A stretch of 64,000 nt of DNA from Micromussa lordhowensis. Taxonomy: Eukaryota; Cnidaria; Anthozoa; Scleractinia; Lobophylliidae. Position numbers and translations under genes: made by a program. The notes beneath the pieces are model-generated. The model did not search any database and was not told where the DNA came from. It worked only from the letters and a program-made list of their open reading frames with translations. The stretch lies in the NCBI GenBank assembly GCA_964020085.1, contig OZ026605.1, forward strand, positions 2,449,301 through 2,513,300, in the 5' to 3' direction. Positions 24,109-35,902 of the stretch are shown here, in pieces (the first letter of the stretch is position 1; every line of letters starts with the position of its first letter).

Positions 24109-27100
24109 GTTTAAAACTTTTCACAAACGCATGGGACATAAGTGTTCTACAATATTTGTTTATATGTTTTTCAATCACGACTGTCTCGCCATTAAATCTT
24201 TGAAGGCGGCTCCACAGTGAAGCCTACAAGTGTAACGAATGCATTCAAAGCTTTCATCTCCATGTCAGCAGAAGACATTTTCTCACGGTTCTCCATAACT
24301 AAATTTCCTTTGTTACCGATCGATAAAAGCTACCCAACTTTTAATGGCCAGCTATAATTAACTAGATAGTTATCAAGGGTTGGGCTGTCACCAGTTACAA
24401 ACATCGAATACCTATAAAGAAATAATTAGTTGCTAATTAGATTAAATGATTAATTTTAATTTGTAAATTTGTAATCTTGTCAATTTATCTTTTCTAGAAT
24501 AAAAGGCCGAATAATTGATTCTGCAACTGTTTATTGAATAGCGTTAAGGTTTTCTGTGAATTAATTCCATTAACCTGCTCAGAGTACTTTATTATGGATT
24601 CTTGAATTTATTTATATCTGTGAAAGGTGCTAAGAGAGAAGTTCTTGTGGTTGAGGCCAACCTTTTTCGTGCCAGAGCACAGGCAGCCCAAACTCACGTT
24701 TCGAGCGGTCGGTGGGCAGATCGGTTTTGCGTGATTCCCTGGATACGTAACAAAAATTCAGTAAATTAACAAAATCAACTTACTTTTGCTATTTCCTGCT
24801 GTGTCCTTTTGGCGATTTTTTTAGATCCTGTTTTTTTCCTTTCTGAATGAATGAATGACTTTATTTAAGTGTCAATAGTATTTAGCTTAATAAAAAGACT
24901 AATAGGAAGGAAAAGAACAGGATCCAAAAAATTGGCTTATAAAGTTCACTCGCAAAGTTTATACTTCCTCAATTAGTGCTATTTCTTGAGACAGCTGAAC
25001 AGAGCTGCATTAAGAAACTTTGAATTCGTCAAAGAAAGCCAATAAACTGTTCAACTGCTCCACTGTCTTGCGGTTTAAAGTGTGGCAACGTTCTAAGTGC
25101 AGTTTTACAGGCGAGAAAATGAGATATGAGCTGAGTGGTTTTCCTGCATTCCGGAGACTTTCAACGAATTTCCCCCGGCAAAGACCAATGCTTTTACATG
25201 GGACAAAAATATATCTAAGGCGTGATAATTAGAAATCTGGCTGACGTCAAATACATTATCCCACTGGTTAAAAAGTGAACCTTTCTTGGTACAGTCTTCA
25301 ACTTTTTCATCGAAATTAATTTTAAACAAAAAACCCTCTGTACTTTAGATTTCCCGTAGAGAAATGAAAGTGGTAATAAAAGTGCAGTTTGATAGGTATT
25401 TATAGGGAGAAGATTGTTTTGCTAGGACGTGAAATAGAGACGTTGACGCATAAAAAAAACAAAGCACTGTTGATTTATACTAAAGGGCCGTTAGGTGATG
25501 CAAATACGAGGAAACATCACGAAAGTGTATTTATCCAGTTACACAGAAAAAAGAGGCGATTAACAGATGAAAGAAAAATACAAGTCTCCAATCAAACTGA
25601 GTTTTATACACAGAGGTAACGAAAAGATGATGAAAATGTGCAAATTCAATTTCACGAGTTCTAATCGCTATCTTGACACTTAATGGAGGAGGGAGACATA
25701 ATTCTATTAGTAGAAGGTACCTAAGCTGCTCATAACACACAAGATCAGAGCTCTAGAGCTTTTCTATTTCCTGATGGGGATTTTGAGTTAGGTGTGTTGA
25801 TCTTGCGGCAGGAAAGCGAGATTTTTCTCCACCGGACAACAGTGAAAACTCAGCTGGATGGAGACTTCCAGGTGTTGTTCTTGAGAAAATACGCGCACTG
25901 ATTGGTTTAAAATCGTCAGTTCTAGCACGAGCACGTGCTTTTGACGTAATAGTTGCGGGAGCAAAGAGAACGTGCATTTGGATGATCAAAGTAATCATGT
26001 TATTTTTTTTTTTCGTCGTGGAATGTTCTAAAAAAACAAGAAAACATTTTCTCCGTGTTTCTATAGAGGTTTAGGAATACGAGTGGAAGTGTGGAAGAAC
26101 TCGAGAAAGCTGTGGAAATACTCGCCTAACGGCTTATTTTCCCACAGTATTTCTGGTTCTTCCAAACTTTAAATCGTGTTTCTATAACTCGATAAAAACA
26201 AGATACACGTTTTCTCTTTCTTAATGAGAAATAATCATCATACTGGGAAGAACTGAAGGTGTTTAGTTTGGGGTTTCGTTTTGTTGTTATTCTTGCCAGA
26301 ATCAGCTAGAATATAATTTGATTACCAACTTGGAAAACCTACTTATCTGCTCAGTTAGAACCAATGTGATCACGACGAGCTTAAAACAAAACACAGTTCT
26401 TATGTCAATGAAGGAGAAACCGAAACGCGTATAAACAGCTTAAAGTCATTTCCGGTAATACATAAGCCACGAGACCCTGCCAAATGAAATTGCTTAATAC
26501 CTTTCGAAAATATCGCAAATAGACAAGAAAGAATCTTAAGGTCACTGTACTGGCATAACTTTGTTTCATGCAAACATGACAAAACTTTATTTTATCGTCG
26601 TCGGCATCCGCTCTTTAACAACAAACTGGTGCATAGGGCAGCGATAATCCTCACTTCCTTAGTCTCTATTTCCTCTCGGTGCCTGAGTCGCCTGTTGTAA
26701 AACTCTATCTCACTTCAACATTTTCAAGTGGCAGGTGTCACTACGGGAAACGTAAAGCTCCCTGGCCAGCTATTTCCATCTTCAAATCCTGATTTTTCTG
26801 AATCTGATTTTCACCAAACGCCGAATTCGCTTAATCAATTTACGGCATCTATATCAACAAGATAACTACGGCCATTATCTCTTACGCTCAAAGCTACCTC
26901 TACGAAGATACGACAGTTTATTTTTTACGTTCTTTTGTGTGGCAAGTATCAATTAGATCAGCACTTGGGTCGCACATTCTAGGGCAATATCTGTATAATG
27001 AACATGTTTTGCGGTTTTGGCAAAGGAAATTTTGTTTTTAACTTGTCATGCAAAATTGGCTTGACCTATGTATGAAACAAGCCGCAAGCCGCGCCCAACA

Positions 27101-29538
27101 TTACCACCTTCAAAGCTGTTCAAAATACCTCCAAGGAACGAAGCTCAAAGCATGTTTATGTTTTGCCTTTGCATATTTAAAACGGAGACCCGATCTTGCA
27201 AACACCAGGAAAGGAATATCTATAGTTTAATAGTAGAAATTTTACCTATGCGAAGAAACAAAATTAAAGCGGATTTTATGTGCAAAATGCATTTCAATCT
27301 TGCCCAAATCTGTGTGTTCTAGGCACGTCAGTTTTGTCTCATTTTGTTGACATTATATTCCTTTCTTATACCAGTTTTTCTAGGTCAGAATCACCCATTA
27401 GGCAGTGAACAGAGCCCACAACTGTACGGAGAAAAGATGTTGGGGTCTTTTCCCTCTAACCGTTCTTTGGCTTGCGCCTATCTTTCTGTGCAAGATAATC
27501 TAAATCAAAAGAAGCCGTCTACACCTCGTAATGGACACGATGGTTCTTAGCTGAGTTGCAATTATCTCGAAGTTATTACTAATATAATAAAGTGAGGAAT
27601 GTCCAAAACCTCGTTTTTTTCATTTTTTTGGTTAATCTCTAAATGGGCATCTTCATTTAATCCCAAAGTAATGTTTAGCGCACTTTCTCTTAAGGATAAC
27701 ATTTACCGAAGATGCCAACCGCTTCACGCGTCCAAACCGTCTGATTTAGTTTACAGGCTAGTCGAATCATGTTCTGAACACGCTTTGTACAGGTCACATA
27801 ACGTTTTGATATTTTTCGCTTTTCCTACAAGATTCTAAGATTCCTGGGAGGCACTGTGGTGCGCTCGTCTTCCAGATCGAACGGTCCGAGTTCGAGCCCT
27901 GGTAGGGGACATTGTGTTGTGTTCTTGCGCAAGACAGTTTGCTCTCACAATGCCTCTCTTAACGCAGATTTATAAGTGGGTACTGGCGAATTTAATGCTG
28001 GGGGTAACCCTGCGATGGATTAGCATCCCATCCAGGGGGAGTAGAAATACTCCTAGTCGCTTCATGCTACAGAAACTGGAAATAAGCGATGGCCTGATGA
28101 ACTAACTGCTCGTATGCAGACTTTACCTTTTAGTTCTTGACAGGATTCCAGGGCTCAAAGAGCTCAAGAGCTCAAGAGTGTTTGTCGTAAGAGTGTTTGC
28201 TTGGATGATGCTTCTCTCTAGCTACAAGGTGTTCTGAATGGCAAACGGTGTTTGAAGTATATGACAATTTCAGTCCACAGTTAGTCTCAGTATCGAAATG
28301 TAAATGCTTCTCCCTGACTGCCAAGAATGTCTTGACCAATAGTTTTGAGAATTTGGTAGTCAATCAGGACTAGCTGATAATTTTACGGATTAGCAGCGAC
28401 AGTCATCGGCTCTGAGCAATATTGAAATACATTTCCACCATGGGGAAAAAAACCCTCGAGAATTGAACGCAGACAGTATGCTTCATCATGCACAGTTTAA
28501 TGAGTTTCTCAAACGATTGCTCCAAATAAACACAACATGACAACTTATAAGTTTACAAACAGTAAATAATCATAAGTAAACGGAATCTCTCTTTTTTTGC
28601 AAGTTGTGAATAAAGGTTCTAAAAATGTGTTTCCTACCATGTGAAATCCCTTGAAAAATAGAACAAAACCAAAGAGCTAATCACAGTAAAATAATAAATA
28701 ATTATAAATTAAAATTAATAAGGCACTGTGGAACATCCATAATGCCTTGCAAGGTGCGATGTTGTTCCCAATGAAAAAAATGATGAATAAAAACGAACTC
28801 TATCTGTCGACACGGAAAAGCGTAACATTTCACGACACAACCTTGAAAGATGCTTAATTCTAGTGTACCTAACTGTGGTATGATCGGTCTCGAAAAAGTA
28901 ACAACCGATTTTATTATTAAGTTTACTTGGAGCGAGAGCTCTCCACAATGTTGCATGGGTGAATAAATATCACGTGACGTGTAATGAGTGAAACTTCTCC
29001 AGTCAAAAAAACAGAATTCACAAACTCGGTGAAATCTTGTAGAATTGTTTTTGGCATTCGTTTAACATGTGCTCGATGGTTATTTTAAAAAGAGGTATTT
29101 AGGAAATGCAGTAATTTTGTTCTTAATGAACTAGGTTACGTTTTTAATCTAATTTCAATTTAAATCTCTTTTAGACCTTAACTTAAAACACTTAAATAAT
29201 GAAAGGAAGGACTAAGATTATTTTATAATTATGTATTTTTGAATAATCAAGTACCTTAGAAACAAGACAATCTGATGAATTAGTTGTGTTTCAGATACTC
29301 TTTACTCTATAACCTCTACTCTCTATCTGTACATTTCGAATCACACTTAATAGTAAAAATAAGTCAGCTCTCCACGAAAAAATAACTAAAAGAAATGAAA
29401 TCAATTTCTAGCATTTTGACAGTGCCTAGCAACCACCGCAACCATAGCAACAACAGCAACGCCGACGACCATAGCCGAAGCGATAACGACGATCACAACC
29501 GAGGACACGACGACAGCATTGTCGGAGGTATCAAGTTG
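24105..29538. repeat. Array unit 5 (5434 bp, next to the intact gene)
   Basis: This unit is continuous with the 3' end of the intact sulfatase-like gene. It carries a SINE at 27850-28140, a private insertion of about 120 bp near 25935-26055 and another of about 970 bp near 28200-29172, placed by comparison with the flanks in units 1 and 2. The last 138 bp of the unit (29401-29538) are coding sequence of the gene. Confidence 0.82.
27850..28140 (+). mobile_element. tRNA-derived SINE in unit 5
   Basis: This is the same SINE as in units 1-3 but more diverged. About 12 bp of the A-box side are missing ('gaggcactgtggtgcgctcg'), while the B-box 'gttcgagccc' and the body are retained. Confidence 0.7.
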
Positions 29539-32122
29539 AACGACTTTTTCGCACTTAGTGTTGTTTCCAGCGGTGGCCACAGCCGTGATGTTGTGAGCTG
29601 CAAGCGTTTTGTTGGTCGGTTTTTCGCTGTCGTCTTCATCCAAGTCAATGTAGTCGGTGATTTCTCCAATTTCTGACTTGCTGTTGGCACTCTCGGGTGA
29701 TTTGCTTTTATCTTTGGATTTTTGGCTGTGAGTGTAGGTTTTCTTGGATTTGGGAAGATGCAAAGTAATTCTGTCGCCTTCCATATGAGTCGAGACCGAG
29801 TCGATCTCCTCGCTCTCAGTTCCGACGACAAGATAACGGCGGCCGTCGATGGTGATGTTACCGATGAATTTATGGACACCTGCCTTTTTCTTTTGCTTCT
29901 CGGGCTTTTCTTTCGCGACAATATGCTCTCTTCCTCTTGCCGTGCTCTCATGTGATTTGGAAAGGATCTTTTCATCTCCCAATTTACCGAACACCGAAAT
30001 GCCTTCTGGTAACCCGTTCAGTCCTACGCCCATTCCTGAGCCCACGTCTTTGCTGGTCAGTAGTTTGCTAGTTGCTATTGGCCCTTGTTTATGTGAAGAG
30101 AACTCCTTCACTGTGTTTTGTTTCTTGTGTTCTTCGTCTATGATGTCGAAGATCTTCGGAATCTCGGGCTGACCGCTGCCACCGGCCGCATATGCGCTCG
30201 GCACCGACGACTCATCGATAATATCGAGAATCTCCGGCAGCGTGCTAACCTTGCCCGAGTGCGAACCGAACATGGCAGGTTTGTGAGTCATTTTCACCGG
30301 TGGTTTCATTGAAGGAAGCATAGAGACCTCTTCCACATGACTCGAGGCGAGGTGCTTCGTGAATCCGTGCTCGCGAATGACGCTTTGCACGTCCTCTGGG
30401 ACGAAAGACTGTTGATTAGGCCAGACGTGTACTGCGGGCATTTCCGTAGTTGGTCGAACAGTCAGCGGGTTGAAGTATTTGACAGGCTTGGCGCGATGCG
30501 GATTCTGCTGCTCCTGCACAATATGTTCAACTTCATTCACAGTGTCAGGGATGAGCTGTGAGCCTGCTGCATAGTGCGGAGGGGGGCTGGTCATAATCTG
30601 GTGCTGAAAGAATCCTTTAAGGAAACCAGTCGGTCGGAAAGGTTTCGGTCTTTGCGCCGAGTAATCCAACTTCCTGTTCGACAAAACAGGCTGAAGGGCT
30701 GGAGGGATGGATGAGGGAGGGCTTGGGGTAGTAAATTGCGCCTCAGTGGACATGGTTGTCACTGCCGGCGGTGCCGTCGTCTGTGTAGCGGCTGTCGGGA
30801 GTGTGGAAGCGGTTGCCATCGTTGTTTGCGTTGTTACTGCAATGGGCGTGGTCGCTGCTGTTGTTGGCTTAGGCGTGGTTGCTAAAGTTGCCTTCTTTGT
30901 AGGAGACATAGTACTGTCTTTATGAACAGCGGGATTTTGATTCCGAAAATTAATGATAATATCTTCGATCTCTGAAGGTTCTTCCACCTTCGGGGCAGTT
31001 ACACCACCCTGATCACTCATAAACAGGTCAAGCTGGTTTTTAGAAGGATTGGTGGGCGACAATTTTGGCGAGTCATAGTATGAATTTGGATAGACATAAT
31101 CGTTCATTGTTTGATCGATATCGGGTCTGTCCCGCCATGGAGACCAGACTCCCCCGTGGTTGTCTGGATTTGCGCTATCATCCGCTTGGGGGTACACAGG
31201 GGGCGTGGATTTGCGGTAGTAGAACTTCAGCCTGTCAATCATGACTTTCAAAGTGTTGGGCATAAAGTCAGCCAGGTTATGGTACTCGCACGGGTCCCAC
31301 TTGATGTTGAACAAGCAAGGCTTTTTCTCGGGATTGCAAATTGGCGCTTTTGTGTACAAAAGTGGATGCGGGTGTTTAACTGTGCAGTCAACGGATGCAT
31401 CTTTAAGATTACTTGGCTTAGGTATCTGATCCAGTTCATGCAAGCTTTCTGGCCTAGGGTACCAGTCGCTGTAGAAACTGCGGTTTTGGTGAACTATCAT
31501 TTTGTAGTCCCCAATCCTCAGAGCTGCCTTCTTCTCTTTTAGCGAGTCAAGACCGTGTAGGATCTCGTAACGCGGGGACTGGGCATCACTGGAAATGGCC
31601 TCCCAGACATTGAACCCGTCAATTGGTCCCAGGCCTTTCACGTCGCCACCAGCCAGAGCGTAGAAGGTTGGTAACCAGTCTGAAGCATGTAGCAAGGCAG
31701 TTGAAACTCTCCCTGAAATGTGCGGGAAAAAAAAAAAACAAGTTTTGTGAACGCCCAAAACGTAGTAGCTTCTTATCTTAAGTCCACATATGAATAATCT
31801 CGTTTTTACCTCTTTTCTTTATAAGTGGGCTGTGGACAAATCCAACCCCACGTACTCCACCCTCCCACAAAGTGTTCTTGGAACCTCGGAGTGGATAGTT
31901 TGAGCCCGCGCTGGCGTCCAGCCCACCAGCGGCTGCTCCGTTATCAGTGGTGAATATGATGATGGAGTTATCATAGAGACCCTTCTTTTTTAATGTCGTC
32001 ACAATCTGGCGAACTGACTCGTCCAGGGCTGACACCATACCTTAAATCAAACAATTACTTTAATAAAATAAATAAATAACTTTATTTAAGTGTCAGATGT
32101 ATTTAAGAATAATAATATTATT

Positions 32123-32156
<34 letters not shown>

Positions 32157-35100
32157 TTAATAATAATAATATTAATAATAATAATAATAATAATAATCAA
32201 CTTTATTCACAATTAAAAAAAATGACTTACATAAAAGAAATAGAGATAATATTGATATTAAAAATTCAAAATTCTATAAAATTACGAATTCCATGATGCA
32301 GAGATGTTTAAATCATACAAACAAATTATACTAATGACGGCTAATAATAATAATAGTAATAAAACTATAAAACTATTACTAATTTATTAAAAAAATTAGT
32401 AAATAATAATATTAATAATAATAATTTCATTACTTATAACGCGCAAGTATCAATATACATTTTCACCTGCGCGGAACTAAATTCATTAAAAAAACAATGC
32501 TGTTGTGCTATTGGGGACACTGTAAATAAGTAACCAAATAATACAAATGCAACATAAACTATTAAGAATCCCAACTGGCGAGAGACTGACCAGTTGACCT
32601 TTTACACAACTCAAAAGGTGGAGGAGTTGAACTCGGGATATACCGAGAACAAATCCAGATCGCGGTAGGGTGAAGGATTTGAACCAGGGACCTCCAGATT
32701 TCAAACCCAGCGCTCTAAACCACTCGACCACGCCGCCTTTCAATCAACGAGTAGTGTGGAAATCACCCAGGAGACTACTGGGAAATCATTTCTCACAAAT
32801 GAATCTTGTAGAATAGGGGCTGTCATTTATTTTTACTGGATTTCAAGAAACTCAATAAGGTACCTACACTATAGAATAGTAAGATTTTGAAGAACAACGC
32901 TGAATGATAGCAACCCAACCGGAATGGAAGTAGACTCGGAGATGGCGGAAACGAAGCAGATCAGGGCATGAACAAAATTAAAAACGCGCCTCTAAGGTTT
33001 TCAGGTATAGCTCGTGTGAGACAGACGAATTTTCCCAATACCTGCGAACGTTCGCCTTTTCTCGTCGCCAATGTAGCTGAGTCGGTCGAGATATTTCTTC
33101 GGTGCTTGGAGTGGATTATTTCCATTGCCAACATGGACGGCTTGCTGAGCGAAGTAAAGAAACAACGGCTTGTTGGCGTCGTGATCATTCAGAACTTTGT
33201 CAGCCTCGCGAGTGAACAAATCTGTGCCATAAGTCCCTGTTTCATTATACACAACCTGTAAATAAAAACAAATGCACTCAGAAAGCTACACTGGTGCATT
33301 TCAATTCCAGGTCAACAAAATCCTTCGATTCTGCATTCCGGATGTTTATTAAAAAAAAACCCAGTTGTTTAGAAGTGCAGTTGTGATATATGCTAAGATG
33401 TCACTCAATTCAAACAGTCATTAAATTTGCCTGTAAGCAAGGCCAAATTTTCATTGCCCGTTGGTGACCGTGTTCATGGGATTCCACTGTGACTAAAATG
33501 ACAGACATTGCAGTATGCTTTGTCTCTCACTACTGACCTATGAAATGCTCGGTAGCCAACTACGTGAAAATGATTTGTATTACTCACGTCCAAGTTTCTT
33601 CTCAAATCCAGCCCATAACTTCCGTCATAAGTCACGTGACTGAAGTAATCTTGACCGGAAGTCCAGAAGCCATAGAAGGAATCAAATCCCCTGTAGGTGG
33701 GGGTAAACTCTTTAGCGAAGAAACCTAGCTGCCACTGCGAGGATAGAACACCGGAAAGTCAGAAGGTAAGTTAGAATGGGTTTGGGCCAATAAAGCACGG
33801 GTAATATCTAGGTTATTATATTGAAAGAAATCACGACAATAGAATCACAAATAGTCCTTAAATGTGTAAACGTCGAAATAAAAATCAGCAGTGTGTTCAG
33901 AAATCTTCGCGATTCAATTATGTCTGAAAATACTGTATTAAAACTGAAGGACGATACGACGCAAGTGTATTAAAACTGCTGCCTGCTCGGTCATTTTGGC
34001 ATTTGTAGCAATCTGCAAAAGGATAGAAAAACTTGAAATGACAATTTCTGTCTTGTTTTAAAGAGGGCAGTAGCATTCGTTTTAAGTTTTGTTGGCTTAA
34101 ATCAGGTTATTTTACTTTAAGTATTTTACTACTTTCAATAACAGAAAAGATCACTAATTAAGGCAGTGATGAAAATCAGAATCAGTTAAAACAAATTACC
34201 TTTCCTACAGCATGGGTTGAATATCCTAACTGCCTCAAATGTTCTGGCAGAAGTTTTTCTTTAAGTGGCACACCAAATGGCTGCCTATTGTTAATGGTGT
34301 CGTGCTGAAGCCCTGAAAAATAGCAACGAAAAATATCAACTGTTGCCTCCTGCTAAGGGCTTCTGTCTTTATATACAGTCAACTCTCTCTTAACGGACAC
34401 CTATATAAGACGGACACCTCTATAAGAGGGACACCTGGAAGACGGACACCTCCACAAGATGGACAACAGACACTTTGAAATGGTCAACGGACACTTAATT
34501 GTGAGGTGCTGAATGTGACCGCAAATTACGATTTAGGGAAGAAAAATTCTCAAATTACCAAGTACGTGACTCTTTTTAACACCAGACGTTTAATTGACAG
34601 CTCTTATCTTGTCGGCAAATTACATACAGTACAGTACAAGTTAAAATTAAATCAGTCATCATTTTGTCCCATTCAAAAAATAACTCAGAGGTGACAACCG
34701 AATTGTATAAGCCGGACACCTCTCTAAGACGGACAGCTGAGGCCGGTCCCGATGGTGTCCGTCTTAGAGAGAGTTGACTGTATAGCTTTATTTTAATGGA
34801 TTAATGTCTGTAAGATGATGAGCGAAATAATAATAATAACTTTATTTATCCTGGTTAAAAGAAAACCAAGTGTATATAGGAGTACCGGCGATACGCTTTG
34901 TTCAGTGCTTCATGTTACTAAACAAAACAAACTTATTACCTAAATTCAGAGCGTATTTTCCAGTCATGAATGCTGCTCTCGAAGGAGAGTCCATCGGCGA
35001 CACGTAATAATTATTTAGAATTACTCCCGAGTTCGCCAAGCCGTCAAGAGTGGGCGTGGGGATCTGGGGCGAACCGTGGAAACTGACGTCATCCCAACCC

Positions 35101-35902
35101 TGGAAAAGACAAAAGTTAATTAGAAATTCGCTAAGGAAACGCAATACTAACCAAGCACAAGTGAAATGGGATAAGATGTGGCAGATGAAGTGGTTGAAAG
35201 GAAACGAGCTCAAACTTCAATAACCTGATCACCAACTACAACATAACTTTTAACACAACGTTTAAAATTAACTGATGAACTATTTTTCAGGGACTGGGGA
35301 GAATTTAAGCATTGTGACGTATGACACCGTAATGTCATGCCTGAATGATCCCTGTTATAGACTGATGCTCACACCAGCTTGTTGAAATATAAAAAGTTTG
35401 TTTAAGTAATATGACGGTGCTTTAATAAAGAAATTTAGATTTGTAGTACTTAATAACAGCATACATTTCATACCCTAAAGATAGAAAAGGAAAGAGATGA
35501 AATAAAAAAAATGAATGATAATATCTAGTTTAAAGTCGTTAAAATGAGAAAAGAAAATATGGAAGGAAGAATAGATTTTTAACGATAGAAAAGGACGGGG
35601 GCAAACATAAAGTTTTTAGTCGTTTAAACGAAAAATGAAAAAATAATTAACTTAATTTCCTTTATAGAAAAAACAAGACACTTTTAAGACAGTTCCATAC
35701 ATGTCTTTCAATGCTAAGTTGAAACGAATTAACTTCAACTGAATTAAAAGAAACTTTTTCTCACCAAGTCGTCAGCAACTATCATTATAATGTGTGGTTT
35801 CTGAGCCACTTGTGGCTGTTGTGCATCAAGGCAGTAAATTGAGTAAAATATAACAAGTATTCTAAGGACCACTGATCGAGAGCTGCACTGAAAGGAAGCC
35901 AT
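29401..35902 (-). CDS. Arylsulfatase B-like protein with replaced active-site residues, mucin-like region and membrane anchor
   Basis: Seven coding exons join in frame (35765-35902, 34940-35099, 34200-34312, 33588-33734, 33042-33255, 31810-32040, 29401-31712), all GT-AG, giving 1104 residues. Signal peptide about 1-27. The alkaline-phosphatase-fold sulfatase core spans about 35-530 with metal ligands in VADDLGWDD, Arg87, Lys137, His227, Asp290-Asn291 and Lys312. Two expected residues differ: the cysteine of the C/S-x-P-x-R signature is Asp83 (PMDSPSRA), and the His of GKWHLG is Gln139 (GKWQLG). Family knowledge says the first is needed to form formylglycine, so hydrolysis is unlikely. A Thr/Pro-rich stretch (about 601-669), a long basic extracellular part and a transmembrane helix (1068-1096) with an 8-residue tail follow, far longer than ordinary sulfatases (about 500-550). 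A splice-like 'tttcttccattgtag' just before the ATG suggests a 5' UTR intron. Confidence 0.92.
32108..32195. repeat. (AAT)n microsatellite
   Basis: An almost pure run of AAT units with a few ATT interruptions. It creates an Asn-rich spurious frame. Confidence 0.9.
32490..32742 (-). mobile_element. tRNA(Ser)-like SINE, minus strand
   Basis: On the minus strand the element begins 'ggcggcgtggtcgagtggtt' (good A box) and continues to 'ctggttcaaatccttc' (good B box), then a body with 'tctcgccagttgggattctt' and 'gtccccaatagcacaacagc'. The anticodon-loop-like 'gggtttgaaatct' resembles tRNA-Ser(UGA), but the stem relies on wobble pairs and the variable arm is missing. It is a SINE head, not a tRNA gene. 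The same order of motifs is typical of a common coral SINE (from memory). Confidence 0.72.
34376..34780. mobile_element. pogo/Tigger-type MITE in intron 2 of the sulfatase-like gene
   Basis: The termini are CAGTCAACTCTCTCTTAACG and, inverted, GTCTTAGAGAGAGTTGACTG, flanked on both sides by TA (target duplication within TATA). 'ggacacct' recurs inside both ends. The CAGT...ACTG ends plus TA duplication fit the pogo/Tigger branch of Tc1/mariner. At 405 bp it encodes no transposase. A related degenerate element is at 63421-63561. Confidence 0.8.
34827..34870 (-). mobile_element. LINE-like 3' tail in intron 2 of the sulfatase-like gene
   Basis: 'aataataataactttattt' followed by 'atcctggttaaaagaaaacc' has the form of a reversed non-LTR 3' end with an ATT tail. 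Only the tail is present. Confidence 0.45.

Larger units (their letters stand above)
5303..29538. repeat. Five-unit tandem array derived from the 3' flank of the sulfatase-like gene
   Basis: Long stretches recur in the same order and orientation five times. Easy markers are 'ctgctccactgtcttgc' (near 6148, 11132, 15574, 21099, 25058) and 'tatgtccaaaacctcggg' (near 9190, 13620, 18549, 23576; variant near 27598). Units meet at 10188, 14624, 20405 and 24105, and the last runs into the intact gene at 29539. Each inner junction carries a copy of the last coding part of the sulfatase-like gene fused at AACG to the same downstream sequence. Units differ by insertions and deletions as well as point changes. 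None contains a gene I can support. Confidence 0.9.
32041..33041. other. Intron 5 of the sulfatase-like gene: LINE tail, AAT microsatellite and SINE
   Basis: Reading rightwards: 'aaataaataactttattt' with 'aagtgtcagatgtattt' is a LINE-like 3' end. A long imperfect (AAT)n microsatellite follows (about 32108-32195), then AT-rich sequence, and the minus-strand SINE listed separately. All are in non-coding sequence between exons 5 and 6. Confidence 0.7.

Noticed and set aside
31111..31542. 143-codon plus-strand frame
   Set aside because: It is the antisense shadow of exon 7 of the sulfatase-like gene, which has clear conserved motifs on the minus strand.
32090..32296. Asn-rich open frame
   Set aside because: It is the translation of the AAT microsatellite.
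32675..32742. Possible tRNA-Ser gene on the minus strand
   Set aside because: Both promoter boxes look good, but the anticodon stem is mostly wobble pairs, the variable arm is missing and a SINE body follows. It is a SINE head.
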